From the NCBI GenBank assembly GCA_027605045.1, contig JAQFWX010000123.1, forward strand, positions 38,501-102,500: DNA of 64,000 nucleotides, given 5' to 3'. Position 1 is the first letter of the stretch. The number at the start of each line of letters is the position of its first letter. This DNA comes from Phallus indusiatus (lineage: Eukaryota; Basidiomycota; Agaricomycetes; Phallales; Phallaceae). This document shows positions 23,003-34,494 of the stretch, in pieces. The notes beneath the pieces are model-generated. The model saw only the letters and a program-made list of their open reading frames with translations, was not told the DNA's origin and made no database searches. A program made the translations under genes and the position numbers.

Positions 23003-24761
23003 GACGTGAACAGTGAAGAAATGCCTTCAACATCTTTTGAGGGCGCCACTTTATGTATTCATTTTGAATGTGAAAGATGGTCTCTTCGGCGAGAGAATTA
23101 CCGGATGATCAAATCACGAGATATCGCAAATTCTTGCATTCTCATACTGTCCTATGAGAATCCTATGAGAGAGAATATGAGTGATTCGGTGGAACTGGAT
23201 GCAAATATAAGTTTACTTTCTAGGTGACCCAAACTTCCTCGGAAGCAATTGCATAGATCATCTGACGGTAGCGCCACGCACACAACTGTACTAGTAGCAC
23301 ATATTCCCAGGTAACGAAATTGACAAACCTATATACATATAGCGATCTGCGTCAACATCTTAAAACCGGTTTGTTGCAACAATGATATAATTGTTTAGAG
23401 TTGTATGAAAGTAGCGCAAATACCTTAGCATTTGTTAGGCTTGGAAATGACGAGAACATTCCTGTCTGAGAAATAATGGCGAAGAGTGGGAAAAAGAATG
23501 CCAGACGTCTGGTGGGTCCAACATGTTTGTGGCCTTTTCCAACACGTTACACACGGGCAATAACGCAGCAAAACGTCACTTCTGTTTCCACAATTCGAGT
23601 TCTCCTGAGGAAGTGAATCTCACTAAAAAGAATCAGCAACGAAAAAGGAAGGATAGAAATGGAGAATTCATTACGTTTGACGTACAACAAGAAGCGAAGC
23701 AGAAAACGCCAGTTGGTAAGCACCATAGGGCCACACGCTTTCCCTATTGAAATTCTTAGAATTGCATCGATATCAATGGGAGAGTAGTTGAAGCGCCGTG
23801 TTATGGAATACCTCTTTAGATTTATAATGCACAGCTATTTTTCATGATGACGACTTTGTGATAGGGAAGTAGGCTGAGCTCGACAAGGGTGCACTCAATA
23901 TCGTTCAAATGCTAGAGAATCAAGAATAACTTTAGCAGAAGAACACTTGGAGTTGTATATCGAAGTTCGGAAAGTCTGATGAGCAGTCTAGAGTGAGAAG
24001 CATCTTGTATAAAGCGACCTTGCTACTCCGAAGTCCGGTCAATCATACAATTTGTAGCCGTTGTAAAGGGATCAGTTCCCGTGAAGAGCGGAAACTATGT
24101 TTGTTTGTTGTAATACCAGTAATGTTCCGAAAGGGGGCTGAGAAATAATGTATGAATGAATTGGAATGCAAAACAGTATTTCTCACTACCACGGCAGTTC
24201 ACTATTGGACGCGAATGTGTTCTAGGAGAAAACGCCTGCGACGGGCGCTTGCACAAACTTGTATGTAACTGAAAAGTTATGTAAGTAATCTTAAACTTGA
24301 ACTTTGTTTTGGACGTACGACCGACTCGTCGACGACATGGAGTATCCCACAGCAATCAAGTCTCTCAGACTCTGAAGATCTGAAGACTTACCATCGATGC
24401 AACACCCACGGAAAACGGCACATCATCATTGACGACTCGTGGGTGTAAATTGTGTACTCCGATATCAGAATAGAGTCAGGATCAAACCTACCCATTTTAA
24501 TATACAACGTTGACAACAGTTCATGGTGTCGAACCTTCAGAAGGCGATGCTGGCAATAACAAAAAATACCTCAATAGCTTCTCGAGCTGGGTCGCCAACT
24601 CACCGTGATGATCACCCACCTGAAACGAAAGACCCGCGTAATCCGCTAGTTTATAAAACTCCAGAGAGCTTTTCTTTTTCGAGATGCATTTGCTCTTCTC
24701 CCAAACACTGCCCAAGTATCCATCGACTGCTCACATTGGCTACTTACAAGACTGACTACAT
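23003..24761. other. Intergenic stretch, no supported gene
   Basis: Open frames up to about 120 codons occur but show no domain, signal peptide or consistent splice chain. The region separates the divergently transcribed esterase (-) and DUF6533 gene (+), so both promoters should lie here. I could not pick out convincing elements. Confidence 0.4.
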
Positions 24762-25941
24762 ATGGTGCCTGTTTCCGCACTCGCAACTGATGCAGATGTG
24801 TTTGTCTGGGTCAAAAACGCACCGGGATATTATGCCGCTGCATCCATCTATGGTTAGTCTACTCATAACCTCCCAATCAACTTAATATTCAGATGCTTCG
24901 CAACCCAAGTCGTCACCTTGACAGTTATGGTATATGATATCTTGCTAACGTTGGCTGACGAAGTTGGTGTTTCCGCTTCGCGTATGGCAGCTGCGCTCAT
25001 CTGTTTTTCTACTAGAGAGAGTATGTTTGGAGGTACGCCGGAATACCAGTTGGAATGTTATAGTAATTGCTCACTACACCTTCCGAATTGTGGTAGCTCC
25101 AAATGGTCTCATATCAAAATTGTTTTTTTAATCATCCGTTACTTTCCGTTCTCGATTTACTTGTAAAGTTCTGTGGACTCTTATAAAGGAAGCCAATACT
25201 GAATTATTTAGGGTTGGGGCGATTACAGCAGTGTCTCCCTCAACATCCACTTGCTTGGCACTTGCATGGTATGGACGTATGGGGTGTATCTTTGTAATGG
25301 CAGTGGCGGACATATTCTTGACTCACCGAGGTATTTCTATCCATCCAGTTCTGAGTCGCGTTAATTATTTAAAATTTTCAGTTTATGCATTTTGCGGAGA
25401 GAATAAATATCTACTCTCTTTTTTAATTATAACATTTTTTGGTTGGGAAGCAACTGTTTTTTCATTCGTGGCATTTATCCTGCCGCACCGTATAGTTATC
25501 TTGGATCCGCTTTTTCACCACAGCTTTGCTTTTGACCCAGGATGTATACCAGAGGATTCCCAAAAAACGGCGATTATATGGTTGGTGTCTAGCTATATAC
25601 TGAGCATTGAAGCCATTTGTTAATCTTCCTTAAACCCCAGGGTTGGGATGCTCTGTTACCAGAGTATTCTCTTTCTGTGCTTTATTTCGTCTGCTTTATA
25701 TAAACACAGGATATTCAATTGTGGTATATGGTCTCTGGGGTCGCAACAAGCCCCATTGTATGGGGTATTTATCAGAGATGGTTTCTGGGCATACTTTGTC
25801 ATTGTCGGTATGTAATTCCTCGCTATCAGCAGCGTATTCATCATGTAGAACGATTTTCCATTGACAGCAAGTTTAATCCTAAATGTTGTCATTACTTTCA
25901 GATCGAATTTTTTGGGCGATTCATTCGTGTTGTACGTCTGA
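24762..25941 (+). CDS. DUF6533 multi-pass membrane protein, copy A
   Basis: Starts MVPVSALATDADVFVWVKNA. Exon 1 (24762-24852) joins at 24910 to give ASIYVVTLTVMVYDILLTLA, the DUF6533 signature 'YD.lLTl..E'. Further short introns give REYVWSSKWSHIKIVFLIIR and YFPFSIYL, then CIFVMAVADIFLTHRVYAFC with GENKYLLSFLIITFFGW (usual form R-x-YALYGxN). YGVFIRDGFWAYFVIVASLI and a short tail end in LGDSFVLYV (stop 25939-25941). Six or seven hydrophobic segments fit the seven-helix topology of this basidiomycete family, whose function is unknown. The junction near 25620-25670 was not resolved. The protein lacks the long polar tail of copy B. Confidence 0.7.
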
Positions 25942-26396
25942 TGAGTTTCTCTTATGAAATGACTCACTTTGTCCTAAATCAGATTATCTACCGAGATTAC
26001 AAGTATTTGCGTGAGTATATTATATGACTATTATCACCTGTTCCAAGCCTCTGAATCAATTGGGCGATCCTCTATTAGAGCTGTCGCTTAATCCTCAACA
26101 TTCGCTCAGCAGCTTATAAGCCAATGTCTGATAATTCAATATATGTTTAACTAGAGAACTCCTCAGATATTGATTGTATCATGCTTAAAAAATTGTTTGA
26201 CTGAGGTTGTATTACTGTAACAGCCGTGTTTACTTTAGGTTCTTTCATCTTACTTTGTGAATCCCCGGAGAACCCGGGGCTGGTTGACGCGCGGAACATA
26301 ATAATTTCAAAAATTTTCTAATACGCGTACTATTACTACGGAACAAAAAAATGTAGCGACTAAGCTATTTTCATAACAGTTCATAAGTTCAAAAAT

Positions 26397-26711
26397 TTAT
26401 TGAGTTAAAACAAAGGAGTGACACTCGTCGATGTCATCCGTACCGGAGGTCGCCATAGTGTCGGATGGCTGTTCCTGTACCTGAGATATATCGATCGGCG
26501 TTCTCGGCGAATTCGGACAGCGACACGGAATAGTATTCTCGAATGTTTTGACTCTTGAGTGAATGCTATATAGGTGATAATGAAAGAATGGCAGAGGCTG
26601 GTGATAACGACGCATCTCTTTTTGTTCGCGACGATGGTGAGTACAATGAGCTATGCACGCGCGCGAGCTTGACAGCGAGGGCAGTCCGACTTGGTCCTTC
26701 TTTACTGACAC
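26397..26711 (-). other. Possible orphan C-terminal exon
   Basis: The minus-strand frame ends SPRTPIDISQVQEQPSDTMA and then DDIDECHSFVLTQ, a polar tail similar in character to C-termini of DUF6533/DUF6534 membrane proteins. No transmembrane exons precede it before the next gene's own stop at 27039. It may be a relic, or an extended tail of an unrecognised gene. The evidence is compositional only. Confidence 0.25.
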
Positions 26712-27038
26712 TCTCTTATTTATTCATAGAAAAGTGTATTAGTAAGTTGGTCGTGCTTTATTCCGATAGATAGACAAGTGATATTGTTTCATTTTACGAG
26801 TAGTCCTCCAAGTATTCGTCGCACAAGGCTATCTACAGATATACAGGTATTGCGCGTTCCTGATTGATTTCTTCAAGCGAAATCGTCAGAGTGCCACATT
26901 GAGCAATGGCCGGCTGAATGATAATCCTCCTATCCTACAACAAAGATATCTAAACACCTGAGGATATACATACATACATGCGGGATCTACCGGAAATTAG
27001 ATGACCGGCAAGGTTGTGTTTTTAGACTAGACTTACTT

Positions 27039-28565
27039 TTATTTACCCTCAAATGGTAAGTAGGAGTCGTCGACAGTCATTTTGGACCGTGTCACTGTAA
27101 CCCCGCCATAAGCAGGGTGCTGTCCTTCATGCCTGGAAGTCAAAGACCATGTCATTCGTGAAAGAGGTGACACTGGCGAGACTATTTGCATTTCCATCCC
27201 ATCTTGCTGCTGCTGTCTGCTTGGTGCCTCGGAACGTAAGTTGATGACCAACCGTGTCCCCTAGAAAAACGTAAATGGTCAATGAAAATTGATCGTAAGG
27301 AAGTTACGTGACGGGTCTTACGGCAAAGGGGAGGACTGTAAATAGCCATCTAACATGCAAGCGAGATTAGCTAAACGGATAATGCAATATTACGTAGAAA
27401 AAACGAACGTGATAGCAATATCACCGTTGGCGGGAGTGTTCTTGTAGGTGACTATGGTCCATACAAGTACCCCTTGGTAGCGCATCAGATTGGAATCATA
27501 AAAATGATTAATGATTAAGGCACGAACCAAAGACCATGGCAAAAGCCCAAATACCGTCTCGGAGGAATACAAGGAGTAAATGGGATGTATTGGTTTTTAC
27601 AGTAATTTTGGTGTGGACGAATTTGATTAAAACAAGCAAAAAGAATGATGATTCTGTAACGAGTGTAGGTATTCTGTCGAATGTCATATCAGTGACTCAA
27701 CAGCGAAAAATGCGTAAAACACTACCGCCGTGTATGACTTACAAATAATTTGGGAAATCGGGGTCTGCAGCTAAAACGACGCAGGCTCCGACGTGGATGT
27801 TGGGGGGAAGTGGGAGTGGAAGGGTAACGAAGTGAGGTAAAACTCTGACTAAAATTGAAATTCCAACACCCTGCCCGACAAGAATAATGACAATAAGGAG
27901 TCCCAACACTATCCGATTTCGGCCGTACAGGGCATGGGCTAATATTGGAGTCAGTATATATGTATAAAAACTATTATTGAACGCGTATTTACTTCGTACG
28001 GCAAGGAGGAGATCCACAGCTAGAGCCAAACAATGCCCTCCAATAACCTCCAATTTTACCCAATTCTGACACGTTTGCATGGAAGGTTTAATCAATCCTG
28101 TGAGGTTCCCGTAGAAAACCAGCTCAACGCTGTGGGAGTCTGCTCAGGATATATCTGAATCGAACACTAATTCATGCTTACATTCGGATGGCAAACGCGA
28201 GATATCTGATAACGATGAACAGAACAGTTATCGGACTCCATTTCCACCTATAATGGACGCGACCTTAACCTCTAGCATAACATCGAAAGCATGATCAGGG
28301 TTTTTACCTCCATATTAAATCGATCTAATCACAAAGACTCTGAATATTCGTATCCATATAACTTGTCAAGAGAAGGAAAAAATCACCTCTTCCGCGAATG
28401 TAATACAGTATTCCCAAAGAAAAAACGCAGAAGCCGCGACTGTAGACTTAAGCCAATTGAAACTTGAGCAATAAAATAACCAGACTGACTCGTGTTATAA
28501 ATGACCGTGTTTTCTGTCTTGAGAAGGTCGAAAAGAGTGTCGAGTGGAATTGGTGGCAGAGACAT
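27039..28565 (-). CDS. DUF6533 multi-pass membrane protein, copy B
   Basis: Starts MSLPPIPLDTLFDLLKTENT at 28565. The next exons read HAFDVMLEVK (the DUF6533 'YD..LT...E' site, weakened), WKWSPITVLFIVIRYLAFAI (about 28190-28255), then CQNWVKLEVIGGHCLALAVD. A later exon has YGRNRIVLGLLIVIILVGQG, where the usual YALYGRN is split by an intron in front. The C-terminal cytosolic tail begins VINLRSEAPSRQQQQDG and ends DDSYLPFEGK (stop at 27039). Hydrophobic segments alternate as expected for a seven-helix protein. It faces copy A tail to tail. The two are distant paralogs, not a recent duplication. Function is unknown. Introns between 27250 and 27740 were only partly resolved. Confidence 0.7.
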
Positions 28566-30556
28566 AAGACCAGTGGGGACTCAAACTCGGGGATCTGGAG
28601 GATTTTGCGCACGCCCAGACCTATATAAAAAGAGCATTTCTTTCTTATCCTGCATACAGCGAGGCTCAGCGTTCATGCCGAGATTTGAGACCGCCTACAG
28701 AGGGAATTCCCAAAGAAAATATTACCCAAAAAGGTACTGGCTGAATGAAAATAGCAATCGAGGCTGACCGAGGGCGGCGTTATCATTGGCCGACCCTGAG
28801 CTGCTCCACAGCAGATCACTTTAAGCAGTGGGAATGGATCGCACTGAGACCTGGGTTCATTTGATGATGTTCAATGAATTCCTTGTTGTTTATACGCGTT
28901 GGGTATTGATCGTACGAATCGCTGCTCGCTGAAATTCTTGGAAGGTTTTAGCAGGAGTATGAAAACGAGCCACCATTTGGAGACCGACCCCAACATTTAG
29001 CATGAGATTTCGGTCTCGGAACACCTTTTGTTATCTAATATTCCAAAGCTGAGCCGAAATAGGCCGAAACACTCGCACGAATTAAGACACGGCAGGGTGT
29101 CAAGCCGCGGTTTCTAATTGAAACTCAGTCCGTAGTGCATGTCCCGACGGTCATGCAACATGCACGTTCATTGGTGGCTCGCGCTGGGATGTACATTCTA
29201 CCAAAAATGGAGTCATTGAATAGGTTTGGAAAAGATTTTTGTTGTCACAAACTTTCGTATACGCACAGAAATAGTTTTGATAGACATCTATGTGCGTAAA
29301 AGCACTCGACAATTTCTTCTATGCCACATTAGGATCGAATCTTGAATTTCGTGAAACGACCAGAGCCCGAGTAACGTGTTCGTTTCTCCTTCAACGATAA
29401 TCCTGAATGTTTAAAAATGTTCAGAAAGATGCCACGCATTCAGTATCATAGATACGGTTGAGAGACGGAATTGTTTACGCACGAGACGGGCAGTAGATAC
29501 CCTAAACTTCTCTATCCCGAATACTACGAGGGTCCCTCTGGCTTTCACAACCCTGTCGGCCTGATCCTTCAGTCATCTTGCTCACCGTTCGTCCGTGAAG
29601 CCCGCAGAACACATAGGTTCAATGCACGTGTTTTCTGGCTGCTCGGGGTGTGATAGGGTGTGATTGGATGATTTCACGAGTATGAGTCAACTTGACACAC
29701 TCAACTTTATTTTGCTTCCGCGATTTGTAATCCAGGGAACGTTCCGGCAAGAACTGGCCGTTTTAAAGATGACAAACGGGTTGCTTAGCCGAGGTGCCGG
29801 AATTCCTCGCGGTCACGCGTCTTCAAATTTTTGTTTACGTCTTGTCAGGTCTTGTCTTCATTTGTATCTTGTTTATTTGGGACCTATCCATGTGGAAGAA
29901 CTTGCTTGCTTTCTGTTCTGGTTCCTAGTTGACAATTTATCTCTTGGTTTGAAAGTTATCATTCACTCAATTAGCACGGAAAACCAGATTAGACGCTTAA
30001 AAAAGGCCTCAAATTCATGGATTCAGGAGACAAAACTGACTGGTAGCTGTCCTCATGTTTCTCATATTTACTTCTTCAGGCGTCGCTTTTCAGCAGAGAA
30101 AAGGAAGCAGGTTCAAACGAGACGCAGTTTTTGGACCGGTCATCAAGTGGTTGTTGGGAAGATCAGAACAAGCTGATGGTTCATCTCTCTTTCTGTATGC
30201 AAAGGAATAATATTTTTATATATTAAGGATCTTATCGGAAATTACATTATCGGTTCAATTAATAACTTTTTGGGCGACTTTTGAAACATATCTGACTCCA
30301 TTTAGGTGTCCTACCGCTGACACGGTATTCCATATGCACACCGTCGTTTTTGAATGGTTCACAAGTTAATATTTCTCCTCGCCAAAATATCCTTTAGTGA
30401 GAAATTCTATGTATATGGTGGGCTTCCCATGCTAGATATCGGCTATCACGCGCACGCGCCTTAATACGCCATCTACCATAAAAGGTCCGTAACACTTGGT
30501 AATCGGTACTTTTGCTTGTGACGATTCACCTCCTCTCTATCTTCCAACTACACTTC
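28566..30556. other. Intergenic stretch, no supported gene
   Basis: Longest frame is about 29664-30176 (+, 170 codons). It starts from a non-ATG codon and shows no domain. A short exon-like piece at about 30080-30230 (GVAFQQRKGSRFKRDAVFGP...) looks coding-like, but I could not link it to other exons. Nothing else is supported. Confidence 0.35.
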
Positions 30557-32481
30557 ATGGGTGCATCTTCGTCGAAAGTAGAGACTAACAAGGAGCTTAA
30601 CGCTGATAAACTTGTCGCCCAATCTGGATTGATCGATGTTTTTGAGAGACTAGATATCAACCGCCGAGCTCCTTCAGCGAATGGTGCTTTGACTTTAAAG
30701 AGTTTGAAGGATTGGGAAGAGGAAGCTTCCAAGGTTCGTATTTAATTCTGTGTAATGAATACAATATGCTTATCTACAAAACGTCGACCTCGACAAGGAT
30801 GCGAAAATTTCGTTAGCTCGAACTGTCTTCCAACAAACACCGCTAGCAACGGCTTTGAAGAAGAACAACATCGTTCAAGTCCCCCACGTTTTCAATACCT
30901 CTATTCCATTTTCAACAAGCCCAATCACATCCCAAAACTCCTCTGGTAGATGCTGGCTTTTCGCTACAACCAACGTTCTTCGTCACGACGTTCAGAAGAA
31001 ACTCGACGTTGAATCATTCCAACTTTCCCAATCTTACCTCTTTTTCTACGATAAATTAGAAAAAGCAAATTACTATCTCGAATCATCAATTCAGAATGCT
31101 CATCTCCCATTAAACGATCGACTCGTGGAACATCTCGCTAAAAGTCCCGTGAGCGATGGAGGCCAATATGATATGGCGATCAACTTGTTGTCCAATTACG
31201 GTGTTGTCCCAAGAGACATCTTTCCAGAATCATATAGCTCAAGCAACAGTGGTCCATTAAACAAGATCCTCACCACCCGTCTTAGAGAGCATGCGTTGAT
31301 TCTGCGCCAGCTCAACACGTCTCTTCTTACCTCCTCTTTTGACCGAGAAACTCGGACGCATATCTTACGATCTAAGAAAGAAGAACTCATGAAAGAAGTA
31401 TGGCGAATCCTGACGATCACGCTGCGCGCACCGCCTTCCCCTGACGAAGTCTTCACATGGGAATATGTGGATAAATCTGGAAGCGCGAAGTCATGGTCCG
31501 GAACGCCGAAAGATTTTTTCAAGGAATTCACCTCTAAGTCATATCCGGTAAGTTGGGTTTCAATTTTCGTAAATAGATAACATGTCAAACTTAGGGGAAC
31601 GTTTATCGTCGAATAGGCTCTTGATGCGTTTTCTCTTATCCACGATCCGCGGAACGACTATGGTAAACTGTACACTGTTGACAAATTGGGTAACATTTGG
31701 GGCGGAAGACCTGTCCTCTGTAAGCAATCAGATCGTCTTTATTATGTGGCTAAGAAAAAATTGAATTGGTTGCGTAGATGTAAATACGGAAATTGAACGC
31801 CTCAAGGCGGCTGTAGTCAAGGTTGGGCTGACTGGCATCATGACAGATATAATTCATTGACTTTTTCTGTTGACAGGGAATTAAGGCGGGTCAGCCCATC
31901 TTCTTCGGATGTGACGTTGGGCAGTCTTCGGACAGAGAAGTTGGCTTGATGGATACCAACCTTTACGATTACGAGGTATATGATCCATATTCATCATAGG
32001 CAAGCAAGGCAAAGCCGCGATATCCATATTCTTCTTCTTTTTTTTGTAGAACGCTTTCAATATTTCCTTGCGTCTCACCAAAGCCGAGCGCTTGCAGGTC
32101 AGTGAGTCTGCAATGACCCACGCCATGGTCATTACTGCTGTCCATCTGGACCGTTCTGGAAAACCTGTAAGATACAAGGTCGAGAACAGCTGGGGAGAAA
32201 CGGCAGGGAAAGATGGATACTTTGTTATGAGCGATTCCTGGTTTGAACAGTGTGTCATGCCAATTCATATAGTCGTAACGATCTTGACTTTGCCGCGTTT
32301 TGTTTAGATTCGTATATCAGATTGTCGTTCCTAGGCAACTTGCTGACAAGGATCATTTGGGCATCTTCGATAACGCAAACCCGGTTGTTCTCCCTGCTTG
32401 GGACCCTATGGTAATTCCTGTTTTTCCTGGTTCCAAATGCATTAAGTCTAATCTCTCAAAACACAGGGCGCATTGGCATAA
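30557..32481 (+). CDS. Bleomycin hydrolase (peptidase family C1B)
   Basis: Cytosolic papain-fold aminopeptidase. In yeast and mammals it forms a hexamer and also hydrolyses homocysteine thiolactone. Eight exons: 30557-30733, 30798-31547, 31617-31719, 31778-31821, 31877-31975, 32050-32249, 32308-32410 and 32467-32481. The catalytic Cys is in QNSSGRCWLFATTN (about 30940), the His in SAMTHAMVITAV (about 32115) and the Asn in VENSWGETAGKDGY (about 32180). KLYTVDKLGNIWGGRPVLY and FFGCDVGQSSD are family landmarks. The start MGASSSKVE has Gly2 and Ser5/6, a context compatible with N-myristoylation. The protein ends DPMGALA, so a single small residue terminates it, as required for the self-processing C-terminal arm that sits in the active site. 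Confidence 0.95.
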
Positions 32482-32673
32482 GTTTAAGGTTTATTTTTGT
32501 ACCAACACGAAATCCATGTATCGACTGTGTAAATATGATTGGCTTTTGGACCTTGAGATGGGAAAAATAAACGGACCGCCCTTCCGTGACGTCACATTGG
32601 CGGTGCCGGTGATTAGTGGAAACCCCATCATGCAAGTGATAACAACTCTGCTTTCCTCCGCATTGTCTGTAAA

Positions 32674-34376
32674 ATGTCTTCGAGATACATGAATCTTTTT
32701 ACGCGACCTCCAAAAGACCCCAAAGAATGGGCGGAGATAACAAAGACTCTTAGCACCGAACTTTTGAGGAATGTGCGACGGGTCAGGAGGAATACCAAGC
32801 ATCCCAGAAACCCGTCTCACGATAGTGTTTACACAGGAACAACAGGTTCCATATATCTAAGACTTTTCTTTCCGGGATTGTCGATAATATTGATTATTAT
32901 ACGTGCTAGGAACTGCATTTATGGAATATCATCTGGCGGCGCTGAATCTCCGCATTGGTGATGACGCCGTTTCTCCCGTTTCACTTAGGGAGAACGGTGA
33001 CTCTGATCTTTCGGCAGTTCTACGAATGAGACGGACTGAACTTCGCATAACGACGAACGCGGGACATGCGTCTTTTCTCGAGACGGACATCGGTATTGCC
33101 ACGATAGCCCTGTTACGAGCTCCTTTGACCGAGAAGACCACAATCACGAAAGAATGGGAGAACTGTTTCGCCATCGTTGGTAATGCAATAAATCAAGTTT
33201 CAGTGGAAGATCACGACGAGGGTTTGGTATCTGATGACGCCTCGGAAGTTCTCTATGGTCGTGCTGGATTACTCTATGCCCTACTTCTGCTCCGATCCTG
33301 GTATAACCATTACAAATCGCAAAGAAGAATATCCTCAGAGTTGTACGCTACCGTGCAAGAGCTATTTTCTGACGATGCACTGTCTCAGGTCGTGAATTCG
33401 ATCATTCTTCATGGTAGATATGGTTCCTCGATTTACAAAGCCCACCTTGGCTATATAAACGACGGTAGTGTTCCTCCTCTTATGTGGTCCTGGCATCACA
33501 AAAGGTATCTTGGCGGTGCTCATGGCATAGGTATGTGTCAGGTTATACGTGATCGCACTACATCTTGAACTGAGACTTTGTTAGCTGGCATTCTTCACAT
33601 GCTACTTCTATGTCCTGTAGATCTCTTTCTACCTTTCATAGGGGAAATCCTTGGTACCATAGAGTGGATGCTAGAATGTCAAGATGCGGAAGGTAATTGG
33701 CCTACTCAAGCGCCTGGTAAAAACCAAGTGCTTGGAAGGTCCTCAAATGAGCTCGTCCAGTATGTCTTCGTGCTTTGCAACGAACGGGTACCTGCTCATC
33801 CTAACGCTTAGATGGTGTCACGGAGCTCCTGGAACCTTGCTGATGCTGTCTACCCTTCTCCGGCTCACTCGTCAAAAGAAAACACAGATCCCCCTCAACG
33901 AAGAATTTGAAAAAAGAATCATATCAGCCATACACCGTGGTGCAGACCTAACATACAGACATGGTCTTCTCCGAAAAGGGATTGGTCTGTGTCATGGTGC
34001 AGCGGGATCAGTTTTCGCATTACTCGCGGTCTCAGACGTGCTTGATATTCCATCCGAAAGTGTTCACCAAAAGCCGTATCTAACAGAAGCCGTTCATCTT
34101 GCCTATAACGCTGTGTTTTATGAATCTCTTACTTCCCGCGGAGAAATGAGAGAACCGGATAAACCTTGGAGCTTGTATGAAGGCGCGGCTGGGATGTGTG
34201 TAGCCTGGGGGGAGATAATATATCGCTTACAATCCGGTCGTCCTCGTGCGTGCAGCGGAATGCCCGGATTCGACGATCTTTTCATTCCTCCTGATATTGT
34301 CGGCGAAAGCGACAATTCGGAATTTGGGACCAGCAGACAAAGCCTTTCAGGGCAACTTCAAATTGAAGGCCCTTGA
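32674..34376 (+). CDS. LanC-like protein (eukaryotic LANCL family)
   Basis: Four exons: 32674-32845, 32910-33530, 33585-33759 and 33812-34376, all joining in frame. The alpha/alpha toroid repeats show the glycine motifs of the family: SVYTGTTGTAFMEYHLAA, SEVLYGRAGLLYAL, YLGGAHGIAGILHM, QWCHGAPGTLLML, GIGLCHGAAGSVFALL and SLYEGAAGMCVAWGEI. The zinc ligands are visible as Cys in WCHGAPG and Cys-His in LCHGAAG. Known members bind glutathione and add thiols to dehydroamino acids. LANCL proteins scavenge dehydroalanine/dehydrobutyrine in damaged proteins. No precursor-peptide or LanB/LanM-like gene is nearby, so lanthipeptide synthesis is not supported. It begins 192 bp after the bleomycin hydrolase stop, on the same strand. 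Confidence 0.93.
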
Positions 34377-34494
34377 GGGAGTGTACTAGTAGCGTGTTAT
34401 GTTGTATTTCTTCCGTTTGTATCCCCACATTGTTTCAATAAAATACCAGGAAATCAGTTATGAGAATTTGATTCTTATCATGTCTGTCGTGAGC

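Noticed and set aside
29664..30176. 170-codon plus-strand frame
   Set aside because: Starts from a non-ATG codon, has no domain, and its composition and codon usage look random. The C-terminal part may contain a small exon in another frame.
32674..34376. LanC-like gene as part of a lanthipeptide biosynthetic system
   Set aside because: No dehydratase, precursor peptide or export gene nearby, and fungal and animal LANCL proteins are not lanthipeptide cyclases. The Cys-rich peptides at 44-46 kb are 10 kb away and have conventional signal peptides and an ICK-type Cys pattern without Ser/Thr-rich cores.
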